Below are positions 10,905 through 19,340 of a stretch of DNA of 33,003 nucleotides, in pieces. The position numbers and the translations under genes were made by a program. The notes beneath the pieces were generated by a model. That model worked only from the letters and a program-made list of their open reading frames with translations. It was not told the DNA's origin and ran no database searches. Within the stretch, counting starts at the first letter, position 1; the number at the start of each line of letters is the position of its first letter. Source of the stretch: Elioraea sp. Yellowstone (GTDB taxonomy: Bacteria > Pseudomonadota > Alphaproteobacteria > Acetobacterales > Acetobacteraceae); assembly GCF_006704265.1 (NCBI RefSeq), contig NZ_VIKA01000025.1, positions 1-33,003 of the forward strand. The letters are read 5' to 3'.

Positions 10905-11785
10905 GCACGCGTGCGGCGAGCCCCGCAGCGCTGTTCTGGGCCGAGTTCGCCGAGAGCAGGATGGCGCTGGCCGGCCTGGTCGTGTTCGCGCTCGCGGTGC
11001 TGGTCGCGCTGACCGCGCCCTGGATCACGCCGCAGAACCCCTACGACCAGGCGGGACTGGCGCTCATGGACGCGCGCCTGCCGCCGGGCAGCGTCGGCTC
11101 CGGAGGCTACACGCACTGGCTCGGCACCGATGCCCAGGGGCGCGACGTGCTCTCGGCGATCGTCTGGGGGCTGCGCACCTCGCTGTTCGTCGGCGCGGCG
11201 GCCGGCGTCGTCGCGCTCTGCATCGGCACGGCGGTGGGGCTGGCGGCGGCGTTCTGCGGCGGACGGGTCGAGCTCGCGCTGATGCGGCTCGTCGATCTCC
11301 AGCTCTCCTTCCCGGCGATCCTGTTGGCCCTCGTGCTCGTCGCGATCCTCGGCCAGGGCCTGTTCCAGGTCGTCGCGGCGCTGGTCGCCGCGCAATACGC
11401 CTATTTCGCGCGCACGGTGCACGGGGCGGCGCTGAGCGAACGGCGCAAGGAGTACATCGAGGCCGCTGCGGGGATTCCGCTGCACCCGGCGCGCGTGGTG
11501 TGGCGGCACCTCCTGCCGAACTGCCTGCCGCCCCTGATCGTGGTCGCGACCGTGCAGGTCGCGAACGCGATCGCGATCGAGGCGACGCTGTCGTTCCTCG
11601 GTGTCGGCATGCCGGTGACCGAGCCCTCGCTCGGCACGCTGATCGCCAACGGGTTCCAGTTCATGCTCTCGGGGCGCTACTGGATCAGCGTCTATCCGGG
11701 GATCGCGCTCCTGATCGTGATCGTCGCGATCAACCTGGTGGGCGACCAGCTGCGCGACGTGCTGAACCCCAGGCTGAAGAAGTGA
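10901..11785 (+). CDS. ABC transporter permease, dipeptide/oligopeptide type (DppC-like)
   Basis: A 294-residue inner-membrane protein with the DppC layout: N-terminal helix (LAGLVVFALAVLVALTAPWI), then the HWLGTDAQGRDVLSAIVWG block that marks this subfamily, followed by the BPD_transp_1 domain. The coupling segment is YIEAAAGIPLHPARVVWRH and the C-terminus is NLVGDQLRDVLNPRLKK. It overlaps both neighbours by four bases, so the two permeases and the ATPase are almost certainly translated from one message. Confidence 0.93.
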   Translation: MSTRAASPAALFWAEFAESRMALAGLVVFALAVLVALTAPWITPQNPYDQAGLALMDARLPPGSVGSGGYTHWLGTDAQGRDVLSAIVWGLRTSLFVGAAAGVVALCIGTAVGLAAAFCGGRVELALMRLVDLQLSFPAILLALVLVAILGQGLFQVVAALVAAQYAYFARTVHGAALSERRKEYIEAAAGIPLHPARVVWRHLLPNCLPPLIVVATVQVANAIAIEATLSFLGVGMPVTEPSLGTLIANGFQFMLSGRYWISVYPGIALLIVIVAINLVGDQLRDVLNPRLKK

Positions 11786-12774
11786 CGGCCCTGCTCGCCC
11801 TCGAGTCCGTATCGAAGCGGTTCGTGCTGCGGCCGACGCTCGCCGAGCGCATGGTCGGTGCGCTGACCGGCGCGGCGAAGACGGAGGTCGTGCGCGCGGT
11901 GGATGGCGTTTCGCTCGCGCTGGACCGGGGCGAGGTGGTGGGACTGGTGGGGGAGTCCGGCTGCGGCAAGTCCACGCTCGGACGGATCGCCGCGGGGCTC
12001 ATGCTGCCGACCGAGGGGCGGGCGCTGATCGACGGCGCGCCGGTGGCGGAGGATGCGGGCGGGCGCGCAGCCAAGCGCACCACCGCGGTGCAGATGATCT
12101 TCCAGGACCCCTTCGCCTCGCTCAATCCGCGCATGCGCGTGGGCGAGGCGATCGCCGAGGGGCCGGTCGCGCACGGGCTGACCGATCGCGCGCGCGCGCG
12201 CGACACCGTGGCCGCGGCGCTGCGCCGCGTCGGGCTCGATCCGGCCTTCGCGAGCCGCTATCCGCACCAGTTCTCGGGCGGACAGCGCGCGCGCATCGGC
12301 ATCGCCCGGGCGCTGGCGATGGAGCCGCGCGCGATCGTCGCCGACGAGGCGGTGGCCGCGCTCGACGTCTCGATCCAGGCGCAGGTGCTGAACACCTTCC
12401 TCGATCTCCGGCGCGACCTCGATCTCGCGATCCTGTTCATCAGCCACGACCTGGGCGTGGTCGGCCACCTCGCCGACCGCGTCGCGATCATGTATCTCGG
12501 CCGGGTGGTCGAGGCGGGGGCGGTGACGGCGGTGTTCGCCGATCCCGCGCATCCCTACACGCGCGGCCTGATCGAGGCGGTGCCGCGTCTCGACCGGAGA
12601 CGGGCGTCCTTCCACCCCGTGCGCGGCGAGATCCCCCCCCCGCTCGATCCGCCGCGCGGCTGCCACTTCCACCCGCGCTGCCCGCAGGCGATGCCCCGCT
12701 GCCGTGCGGAGGCGCCGGTGCTGCGCGAGGTCGCGCCCGGGCGGCTGGCCGCGTGCCACCTGCACGACGCATGA
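11782..12774 (+). CDS. ABC transporter ATP-binding protein, oligopeptide type (DppF/OppF-like)
   Basis: A 330-residue ATPase started at a GTG (11782) overlapping the permease stop by four bases. The open frame extends upstream to 11500, but that part is antisense-style readthrough of the permease gene. Walker A GESGCGKST at 57-65, Q-loop IFQDPFASLNPR, signature FSGGQ at 164-168, Walker B AIVADE at 184-189, H-loop H222. The C-terminal oligopeptide domain is present (HPYTRGL, then CHFHPRC near 294-300). The post-Walker B segment reads DEAVAALD instead of the common DEPVSALD. There is no second ATPase (DppD-like) in the window, so it may work as a homodimer or pair with a remote subunit. Confidence 0.92.
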   Translation: MTALLALESVSKRFVLRPTLAERMVGALTGAAKTEVVRAVDGVSLALDRGEVVGLVGESGCGKSTLGRIAAGLMLPTEGRALIDGAPVAEDAGGRAAKRTTAVQMIFQDPFASLNPRMRVGEAIAEGPVAHGLTDRARARDTVAAALRRVGLDPAFASRYPHQFSGGQRARIGIARALAMEPRAIVADEAVAALDVSIQAQVLNTFLDLRRDLDLAILFISHDLGVVGHLADRVAIMYLGRVVEAGAVTAVFADPAHPYTRGLIEAVPRLDRRRASFHPVRGEIPPPLDPPRGCHFHPRCPQAMPRCRAEAPVLREVAPGRLAACHLHDA

Positions 12775-13686
12775 TCACGCCGTGGCGCGCGCGACCCTTG
12801 CCTCGCGCAGGGTGATGTAGAGCGCCGAGCCGACGATCAGCACCGCGCCGGCGGCCGTCCAGCCATCCGGCACCTCGTTGAACAGCAGCACACCCGCGAT
12901 CGTCGCGAAGAGCAGCCGCATGTAGCCGAGCGGCGAGACCACGGTCGCGTCGGCGAGCCGGAAGGCGTTGATCCAGAGATGCATCCCCGCCGGCCCGGTC
13001 ACGCCCATCAGCACCAGCCAGAAGGCCTGCCACGGCTCGGGCACCGCCAGGCCCGGCAGGGCGACCGGCAGCGAGCCGCCGAACGTGACGAGGCCGATAT
13101 AGAGCAGGATCGTCTCGGTGCGCTCGGTCGCCGACAGCTTCTTGGTCGTCAGCACGATCCCCGAGCCGAACAGCGCCGAGAGCAGCGCGATGCCGATCGC
13201 CGGATCGATCCTGAGCTCGAGGGGCTTGGCGACCAGCACCACGCCGAGGAAGCCGACGATGGTGGCGGTCCAGCGCCGCCAGCGCACGATCTCGCCCAGC
13301 ACCGGGCCGGCGAGCGCGGTGACGAACATCACCGAGGTGAACGAGAGCACGGTCGCGGTGGCGAGATCGAGCCGCTGGAACGACCAGTAGTAGAGCCCCC
13401 AGCAGACCAGGCTGAACGTGCCGCGGGCGAGATGCAGGAGCGGCCGCGAGGTGCGCAGGAGCATCGTGCCGCGCCGCGCCAGCAGCGGCGCCACATACGC
13501 GATCTGCCCGGCCGCCCGCGCGAGCATGATCGTGGTCACCGGCACGGTGTTCGCGAGCAGCTTCACGAACACGACCTCGGCGGTGAACAGCACGGCCGCG
13601 GCGAGCGCCAGCGCCGCGGCCTTGAGGATCGGGGAGGTGGGGTCACGGGGAGGGGTACCCGTACCCCTCCCCGTGCTTCGGTCCAT
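12775..13686 (-). CDS. EamA/DMT-family membrane transporter
   Basis: A 303-residue protein with about ten hydrophobic helices arranged as two EamA repeats (about 20-150 and 165-290), the drug/metabolite transporter family; substrate not predictable. Repeat 1 includes LLHLARGTFSLVCWGLYYWS and repeat 2 includes PLGYMRLLFATIAGVLLF, both family-typical. Its stop abuts the stop of the convergent ABC ATPase with no space for a terminator. The first 19 residues are hydrophilic and are encoded by a perfect 32-base palindrome, with no good ribosome-binding site before the ATG at 13686. No alternative ATG, GTG or TTG is available before the first helix, so I keep this start. Confidence 0.86.
   Translation of the reverse strand: MDRSTGRGTGTPPRDPTSPILKAAALALAAAVLFTAEVVFVKLLANTVPVTTIMLARAAGQIAYVAPLLARRGTMLLRTSRPLLHLARGTFSLVCWGLYYWSFQRLDLATATVLSFTSVMFVTALAGPVLGEIVRWRRWTATIVGFLGVVLVAKPLELRIDPAIGIALLSALFGSGIVLTTKKLSATERTETILLYIGLVTFGGSLPVALPGLAVPEPWQAFWLVLMGVTGPAGMHLWINAFRLADATVVSPLGYMRLLFATIAGVLLFNEVPDGWTAAGAVLIVGSALYITLREARVARATA
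13644..13675. repeat. Perfect 32-bp palindrome at the start of the EamA gene
   Basis: Arms CACGGGGAGGGGTAC (13644-13658) and GTACCCCTCCCCGTG (13661-13675) are exact reverse complements separated by two bases. It lies 18 bases past the stop of the solute-binding protein gene on the minus strand and inside the first codons of the EamA gene. It could form a very stable RNA hairpin. There is no T-tract after it. Confidence 0.8.
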
Positions 13687-13692
13687 GAACCG

Positions 13693-15288
13693 TCAGGACC
13701 GCGGCCGGATGAAGTAGGGCAGCGTGTCCTCGTCGGCGCGCGGCGTCCAGGTGAGGGTCGCCTTGCCGGCCCACACGGTCGGCAGCGTCACGATCGGGAT
13801 CTGGCCCCGATCCGCCACCGCCATCGCCTGCGCCTTCTGGAACAGGGCGCGGCGCTTCTCCTCGTCCATGGTGAACAGCGCCTCGGCGATCAGCTTGTCG
13901 AGTTCCTCGTTGCAATAGTGGCTGGCGTTGAACGGACCGAGCCGCCCGCCGGGCTTCTTGCAGTGCACGAAGCCGGAGAGCGCGTAGCCCGCCTCGCCGG
14001 TCAGCGTGCCCCAGCCCGCCATGGTGATCGGGTAGTCGCCGCGCGTGCGGGCGGGGAAGAAGATCGTGCGCGGCTGCGCGTTCACCTGCACCTCGAGTCC
14101 GATCCGCGCGAAGAGCTGGCCGAGCGCCTGGCAGGTGGCGCCGTCGCCCGGCAGGCGGTCCGACGAGCAGTAGAGCGGGAAGCGGAACCCGTTCGGGTAG
14201 CCCGCCTCGGCGAGCAGGGCGCGCGCGCGTGCCGGATCATGCGGCAGCGGCTTGGCGTCCGGATCGGCGCCGAACATGTAGTTCGGCATGAGCTGCGCGG
14301 CCGGGGTGGCGTAGCCCTCGAACACCGACTGCACGATGCCCTGCCGGTCGATCGCGAGGCTGAGCGCCTCGCGCACGCGGCCGTCGAGGAACGGGTTCTT
14401 CGGCAGGGGGTTGCCCTGCTTGTCGGTGATCATGCGCATCGCCGGCACCGACATGTCCTCGCGCATGTCGGGGTAGAGGATGAAGGTGTAGATGCTCTCG
14501 CCCTGGAACACGGCGACGTTGCGGTCGCGCTTCAGCCGCGCGATGTCGCTCACGGGCACGTAGTTGATGAAGTCCACCCGGTTCGAGAGCAGCCCGGCGA
14601 CCCGCGCGGCGTCGTTCGAGATCTCGACCAGCGTCACCTTCGCCCAGGGCGCATCGCCCCGCCAGTGGCCGGGTGCCCGCTCCACCACCAGATCCCCGCG
14701 CGGGGTCCAGGAGACGAACCTGAACGGCCCCGTGCCGATCGCGGCCTGGCCGGAGTTGAACTCGGCGGTCTTGCTGTCCGGCGCGATCCGCGACGAGACG
14801 ATGAACATCCGTGTCATGTCCTGCGGCAGCGCGGCGTGCGGCGCGTTCGTGGTGATGCGGATCGTGACGTCGTCCACGATCGAGACACCGGCGATGGTGC
14901 GGGTGTAGAGCGTGAGCCCACCATCCGGTCCGGCGACCGCGGGGATGCGCTCGATCGAGAACTTGACGTCGCGCGCGGTGAAGGGACTGCCGTCGTGGAA
15001 CTTCACGCCCTCGCGCAGCTTGAACTCCCAGGTGGTGTCGTCGATCGTCCGCCACGACACCGCCAGCCCCGGCTGAACCTGCAGCTTCTCGTCCACCCAG
15101 ACGAGGGTGTCGAACATGTTCTTCACGGCGGCGGAGTGGTTGCCGAGCGCCATGTAGGCCGGATCGATGCCCTCGGGCCCGGCGCGCACGCCCACCCGCA
15201 GATCCTGCGCGGCGGCCGCGCCGGCCCAGGCAAGGGTCGCCGCCGCGGCCAGCAGGCGCAGGCGGCGGAAGGGTTTCGTCGTTCTCAC
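13693..15288 (-). CDS. Periplasmic substrate-binding protein of a family-5 (peptide/opine/nickel) ABC importer
   Basis: A 531-residue protein. A signal peptide (about 1-28: RRLRLLAAAATLAWAGAAAAQ) precedes DLRVGVRAGPEGIDPAYMA. The SBP_bac_5 fold follows, with VAVSWRTIDD-type N-terminal lobe, WEFKLREGVKFHDGSPFTARDVKFS, GTGPFRFVSWTPRG, and VREALSLAIDRQGIV. It would deliver substrate to the permeases encoded at 9930-11785. Family members bind peptides, glutathione, opines or metal chelates, so the ligand is unknown. The GTG at 15288 is chosen because it starts the signal peptide and follows a GGGGAG site; the upstream extension to 15402 is not family-like. It is divergent from the catabolic genes at 15363. 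Confidence 0.92.
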   Translation of the reverse strand: MRTTKPFRRLRLLAAAATLAWAGAAAAQDLRVGVRAGPEGIDPAYMALGNHSAAVKNMFDTLVWVDEKLQVQPGLAVSWRTIDDTTWEFKLREGVKFHDGSPFTARDVKFSIERIPAVAGPDGGLTLYTRTIAGVSIVDDVTIRITTNAPHAALPQDMTRMFIVSSRIAPDSKTAEFNSGQAAIGTGPFRFVSWTPRGDLVVERAPGHWRGDAPWAKVTLVEISNDAARVAGLLSNRVDFINYVPVSDIARLKRDRNVAVFQGESIYTFILYPDMREDMSVPAMRMITDKQGNPLPKNPFLDGRVREALSLAIDRQGIVQSVFEGYATPAAQLMPNYMFGADPDAKPLPHDPARARALLAEAGYPNGFRFPLYCSSDRLPGDGATCQALGQLFARIGLEVQVNAQPRTIFFPARTRGDYPITMAGWGTLTGEAGYALSGFVHCKKPGGRLGPFNASHYCNEELDKLIAEALFTMDEEKRRALFQKAQAMAVADRGQIPIVTLPTVWAGKATLTWTPRADEDTLPYFIRPRS

Positions 15289-15303
15289 GGTCTCGTCTCC
15301 CCG

Positions 15304-15331
15304 TTGACCTCGCAGCCGGGGAGCGTAGCCT
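15304..15331 (+). promoter_or_regulatory. Promoter for the creatininase-led catabolic genes
   Basis: TTGACC (15304-15309), 16 bases, TAGCCT (15326-15331) on the plus strand. Transcription would start near 15338, and AGAGGGG lies just before the GTG at 15363. Its -10 hexamer overlaps that of the opposing promoter. Confidence 0.5.
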
Positions 15332-15349
15332 CCACCCCCCTGGCCGCAA
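15322..15349 (-). promoter_or_regulatory. Promoter for the solute-binding protein gene
   Basis: On the minus strand TTGCGG (15344-15349), 16 bases, TACGCT (15322-15327). Transcription would start near 15315, with GGGGAGA before the GTG at 15288. The two promoters share bases at 15326-15327, so polymerases could not occupy both at once. Confidence 0.5.
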
Positions 15350-15362
15350 GAGGGGAATCCGC

Positions 15363-16073
15363 GTGCTGGTCCGCGAGGCCAACTGGATGCAGGTGGAGGC
15401 ATGGCTCCGCCGCGACGACCGCTGCGTGCTGCCGATCGGGTCGATCGAGCAGCACGCGCATCTGAGCCTGGCGGTGGATGCGATCCTGGCGGAGCGCGTG
15501 GCAGCCGAGGCGGCGGAGCCGCTCGGCGTGCCGGTGTTCCCGGTGATGCCCTACGGGCTCGCGCCCTATTTCATGGCCTATCCCGGCACGGTCAGCCTGC
15601 GCGTCAGCACGCTGCTCGCGGTGGTCGGCGACATCCTCGACAGCCTGCATGCGCACGGGTTCCGGCGCATCCTGGTCGTCAACGGCCATGGCGGCAACGC
15701 GCCGGTCGATGCGTTCTGCCGCGAGTGGGTCGCGCGCCAGCCTGCCGGCACGCGGGTTCGCTTCCACACCTGGTTCAACGCGCCGCGGGTGTGGGCCAAG
15801 GTGCAGGCGACGGACCCGGTCGGCAGCCATGCGTCCTGGCTCGAGAACTTCCCCTGGACGCGGCTCGCCGCTGCCGCCACACCCGAGGGCGCGAAGCCGC
15901 CCGTCGATGCCGAGGCGATGAGGCAGCGCCCGGCAGGCGAGATCCGCGCCATGCTGGGCGACGGCAGTCTCGGCGGTCGCTACCGGCGCCCCGACGAGGA
16001 GATGCTGGCGATCTGGCAGGTCGGGGTGGAGGAGACGCGGGCGGCGATCGAGACGGGGTGGGGCGATGCCTGA
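15363..16073 (+). CDS. Creatininase-family amidohydrolase
   Basis: A 236-residue protein of the creatininase/creatinine amidohydrolase fold. The metal site segment GSIEQHAHLSLAVD gives E29, H31 and D39, and VNGHGGN at 106-112 gives H109. These are the family hallmarks, with the common GPHL loop replaced by AHL. Members hydrolyse cyclic or linear amides (creatinine, N-formylated pyrimidine compounds, mycofactocin precursor), so the family name does not fix the substrate. The GTG start has an AGAGGGG site. First gene of a four-gene overlapping unit divergent from the ABC binding protein. Confidence 0.88.
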   Translation: MLVREANWMQVEAWLRRDDRCVLPIGSIEQHAHLSLAVDAILAERVAAEAAEPLGVPVFPVMPYGLAPYFMAYPGTVSLRVSTLLAVVGDILDSLHAHGFRRILVVNGHGGNAPVDAFCREWVARQPAGTRVRFHTWFNAPRVWAKVQATDPVGSHASWLENFPWTRLAAAATPEGAKPPVDAEAMRQRPAGEIRAMLGDGSLGGRYRRPDEEMLAIWQVGVEETRAAIETGWGDA

Positions 16074-17103
16074 GGAGCCGATCCTGGTGTGGGGCGCGGG
16101 CGCGATCGGCGGCACGGTCGGCGCGCTGCTCGGCCGCGCGGGCCACGACGTCACCTTCGTCGACATCGTCGCGGAGCATGTCGCGGCGATCCGCGATCCG
16201 GCGCGGGGACTGCGCATCACCGGTCCGGTCGCGGAATGTCGCGTGGTCGCGCCGGCCTTCACGCCGGGCGAGCTCACGGGCACCTGGCGCAGGGTGTTCC
16301 TGTGCGTGAAGGCGCACCACACGGCGGAGGCGACGCGCGCGCTCCTGCCGCATCTCGACGCCGACGGCCATGTGCTCAGCCTGCAGAACGGGCTGACCGA
16401 GCGCATCATCGCCGGCATCGCGGGACACGCACGCACGGTCGGCGCCTTCGTCAATTTCGGCGCCGACTGGCTCGCCCCCGGCGAGATCCTCTACGGCAAC
16501 CGCGGCGCGGTGGTGATCGGCGAACTCGACGGCGCGATCACCGACCGGCTGGGGTCGCTGCACCGGACGCTGCTCGACTTCGACGACGCCGCGGTGATGA
16601 CCGGCAACATCTGGGGCTATCTCTGGGGCAAGCTCGCCTACGGCGCGATGCTGTTCGCCCAGGCGCTGGGGCAGGACAGCATCGCCGGCGCGCTCGGCAA
16701 TCCGCGGCTGTTCGGGCTCTGGCGCGCGCTCGGGGCCGAGGTGATGGCGGTCGCCGCGGCCGAGGGCGTGCGGCCGGAGGGGTTCAACGGCTTCGATCCG
16801 GCGGCGTTCATGCCGGGTGCTCCGGAGGCGGCGGCGCGCCGCTCGATCGACGCGATGGTCGCGTTCAACCGCACGAGCGCCAAGACGCACAGCGGCGTCT
16901 GGCGCGACCTCGCGGTGCGCAGGCGGCGCACGGAGGTGGATGCGCAGATCGCGCCCGTGGCCGAGATCGGCGTGCGCCACGGCCTCGCCTGCCCGCTGAC
17001 CGCGCGGCTCGTCGCGATGATCCACGAGATCGAGGAGAGACGCCGCCCGATGACCGATGACAACCTGATCGAGCTCGCCTCCCTCGTGGGCCAGCCGGCA
17101 TGA
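16066..17103 (+). CDS. 2-dehydropantoate 2-reductase (KPR/ApbA) family oxidoreductase
   Basis: A 345-residue protein. N-terminal NAD(P)-binding domain with VWGAGAIGGTVGALL (glycines at 10, 12 and 15), then VFLCVKAHHT and LSLQNGLTE; the C-terminal ApbA_C domain includes NIWGYLWGKLAYGA with the likely catalytic lysine. True PanE reduces ketopantoate in pantothenate synthesis. This one is longer than the usual ~300 residues and sits in a catabolic cluster, so it more likely acts on a different 2-oxo or 3-hydroxy acid (inference). It overlaps the creatininase gene by eight bases and the SDR gene by four. Confidence 0.87.
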   Translation: MPEEPILVWGAGAIGGTVGALLGRAGHDVTFVDIVAEHVAAIRDPARGLRITGPVAECRVVAPAFTPGELTGTWRRVFLCVKAHHTAEATRALLPHLDADGHVLSLQNGLTERIIAGIAGHARTVGAFVNFGADWLAPGEILYGNRGAVVIGELDGAITDRLGSLHRTLLDFDDAAVMTGNIWGYLWGKLAYGAMLFAQALGQDSIAGALGNPRLFGLWRALGAEVMAVAAAEGVRPEGFNGFDPAAFMPGAPEAAARRSIDAMVAFNRTSAKTHSGVWRDLAVRRRRTEVDAQIAPVAEIGVRHGLACPLTARLVAMIHEIEERRRPMTDDNLIELASLVGQPA

Positions 17104-17855
17104 TCCTGCGCTTCGACGGCCGCGCGATCGCGGTCACCGGCGCGGGCCAGGGCATCGGCCGGGCGATCGCGCGCGGCTTCGCCGAACGCGGCGGCCGCGT
17201 GTTCGCCTGCGACATCGATCCCGACGCGCTCGCGGCCGCGCGGCGCCTTCCCGGCATCGTCGCCGACGTCGTCGACCTCACCGACCGCGCCGCGGCGGTG
17301 TCCTGGATCCGCAAGGCCGAGGAGGCGGCGGGCGGCGCGCTCGACGTGCTGGTGCACGCGGCCGGCGGCGTGTGCGGCCAGGCGGGCCGGCCGATCGAGC
17401 AGGTCACGCCCGGGGACTGGGACGCGATCGTCGCGATCAACCTGACCGCCGCCTTCACGGTCGCCCAGGCGGCCGCGCCGGCGATGAAGGCGCGCCGGCG
17501 GGGGCGGATCATCCTGATCTCCTCCGGCGCCGGGCTCGGCGTCTCCAAGACCGGCATCCAGGCCTATGCGGCGGCGAAGGCGGGCGAGATCGGGCTCGCG
17601 CGCCAGCTCGCCCACGAGCTCGGCCCGCACGGCATCACGGTGAACAGCGTGGCGCCAGGGTTCATCCTCTCGAACCCCTCCACGATGCGGCAATGGGCCG
17701 CCTATGGCGAGGCGGGCCAGCGCGCGCTCCTCGGCGGGATCGCGGCGCGCAGGCTCGGCACGCCCGAGGACATCGCGCACGCGGTGCTGTTCCTCGCCAG
17801 CGACTACGCGGCCTACATCAACGGGCAGACACTCAGCGTGGACGGAGGGAAATGA
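17100..17855 (+). CDS. Short-chain dehydrogenase/reductase (SDR)
   Basis: A 251-residue classical SDR. Cofactor loop TGAGQGIG at 13-20, acidic D38 after strand 2 suggesting NAD(H), HAAGG near 86-90, catalytic serine in LISSGAG (S141/S142), and Y156-xxx-K160 in AYAAAKAG. C-terminal end INGQTLSVDGGK is family-typical. Substrate unknown, probably a hydroxy or keto intermediate of the cluster. Translation is probably coupled to its neighbours: it overlaps both by four bases. Confidence 0.9.
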   Translation: MILRFDGRAIAVTGAGQGIGRAIARGFAERGGRVFACDIDPDALAAARRLPGIVADVVDLTDRAAAVSWIRKAEEAAGGALDVLVHAAGGVCGQAGRPIEQVTPGDWDAIVAINLTAAFTVAQAAAPAMKARRRGRIILISSGAGLGVSKTGIQAYAAAKAGEIGLARQLAHELGPHGITVNSVAPGFILSNPSTMRQWAAYGEAGQRALLGGIAARRLGTPEDIAHAVLFLASDYAAYINGQTLSVDGGK

Positions 17856-19240
17856 TGGACGCGCGCGTGACCGACGGCGTGGAGGGCTGGCTCGCGCAGA
17901 ACCGCGACGCGCTCTGGAACGACTATCTCGACCTGGTGCGCATCCCCTCGGTGTCGGCCAAGCCCGACCACGCGCAGCATGTGCGGCGCGCGGCCGAGTG
18001 GGTGGCGGAGCGCTGCCGGCGGATCGGCCTGGAGCACGTCGAGATCTGGCAGGAGGGCGGCCAGCCCGCCGTCTATGCCGACTGGCTCCATGCCGAGGGC
18101 GCGCCGACGATCGTCATCTACGCCCATTTCGACGTGCAGCCGCCCGAACCGCTCGAGCTCTGGACCACCCCGCCCTTCGAGCCGACGGTGCGCCAGGGCC
18201 GCGTCTATGCGCGTGGCGCCTCGGACGACAAGGCGGGATTGTTCATCAGCCTCGCCGCCCTCGAAGCGTGGATGCGCACCGAAGGCCGCCTGCCCTGCAA
18301 TGTGCGCGTCTTCTACGAGGGCGAGGAGGAGATCGGCAGCCCCTCGCTCGCGGCGATCCTGGCGAAGCACAGGGGCAGGCTGACGGGCGACCTCGTGCTG
18401 TCCGCCGATGGCGGGATGCTGTTCGAGGATCGGCCCGACGTCTCGGTCTCCACCCGCGGCATCGCCAAGCTCGAGGCGACGCTGCGCACCGCGGCGAAGG
18501 ACCTGCACTCGGGCAGCTTCGGCGGCGCGATCGCGAACGCAACCCTGCTGCTCGCGCGGCTCGTCGCCACCCTGCATCACGAGGACGGCCGCGTCGCGGT
18601 CGCGGGCTTCTACGACGGCGTGCGCGAGACGACGGAGCGCGACCGCGCCGAGCTCGCCGCCGTGCCGTTCGACGAGACGGCCTTCTTCCGCGACATCGGC
18701 GCGCTGGGCATCTGGGGCGAGCCGGACCGCTCCGTGCTGGAGAAGATCTGGCTGCGCCCGACGCTGGAGATCAACGGGCTGTGGGGCGGCTACCAGGGCG
18801 CGGGCTCGAAGACCGTGCTGCCCTGCGAGGCGCATGTGAAGATCACCTGCCGGCTCGTCGCCGGCCAGGATCCGGCGCGCATCGCCGCGCTGGTGGAGGC
18901 GCATCTGCGCGCGCACTGCCCGAAGCTCGCGACGCTGGAGGTGACGTCGCCGGGGGGCGGCGCCGGCGCCTACGAGATCGCGGCCGACCATCCGGCGCTC
19001 GCCGCGATCGAGGCCGTGCTGGAGGGCGTCTATGGCGTGAAGCCGTTCCGCTCGCGGCTCGGCGGCACGCTGCCGCTCTGCGCCCTGTTCAAGTCGGAGC
19101 TCGGCCTGGACACCATCCCGATGGCGTTCTCGACCGGCGACGAGGACTACCACGCGCCGAACGAGTTCTTCCGCGTGGCGAGTTTCGACCGCGGGCTGAC
19201 GGCCTGGGCGCGCGTGTTCCCGGCGCTGGCGCGGCTGTAG
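17852..19240 (+). CDS. M20-family metallodipeptidase (carnosinase/CNDP2-like)
   Basis: A 462-residue protein. Zinc-site motifs are all visible: YAHFDVQPPEPLELW, GASDDKAGLF with the bridging aspartate, FYEGEEEIGS with the catalytic and metal glutamates, SADGGM, and HAPNEFF near the C-terminus. The LELWTTPPFEP segment marks the dipeptidase branch rather than DapE or ArgE. It would cleave dipeptides or other amide-linked small molecules in the cytoplasm, matching import by the peptide-type ABC system nearby. The ATG at 17852 overlaps the SDR stop and follows GGAGGG; a second ATG is immediately next. Confidence 0.93.
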   Translation: MMDARVTDGVEGWLAQNRDALWNDYLDLVRIPSVSAKPDHAQHVRRAAEWVAERCRRIGLEHVEIWQEGGQPAVYADWLHAEGAPTIVIYAHFDVQPPEPLELWTTPPFEPTVRQGRVYARGASDDKAGLFISLAALEAWMRTEGRLPCNVRVFYEGEEEIGSPSLAAILAKHRGRLTGDLVLSADGGMLFEDRPDVSVSTRGIAKLEATLRTAAKDLHSGSFGGAIANATLLLARLVATLHHEDGRVAVAGFYDGVRETTERDRAELAAVPFDETAFFRDIGALGIWGEPDRSVLEKIWLRPTLEINGLWGGYQGAGSKTVLPCEAHVKITCRLVAGQDPARIAALVEAHLRAHCPKLATLEVTSPGGGAGAYEIAADHPALAAIEAVLEGVYGVKPFRSRLGGTLPLCALFKSELGLDTIPMAFSTGDEDYHAPNEFFRVASFDRGLTAWARVFPALARL

Positions 19241-19340
19241 CGCTCCCCCGTCCCGGGCTTCTCGTCCCGGCGGGGAGGAGGGGCGCGGCGCGACCGGGTC
19301 CCGTCTGCCGCGTGCGGGAGAGGATGAGAGCGGAGGCCGG

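Noticed and set aside
12979-15465. Long plus-strand frame (over 800 codons) opposite the EamA and binding-protein genes
   Set aside because: It is a codon-phase shadow of two well-supported minus-strand genes; no domain can be recognised. The same applies to the long shadow frames at 955-3039, 6386-8800, 23534-25774 and 28338-30836.
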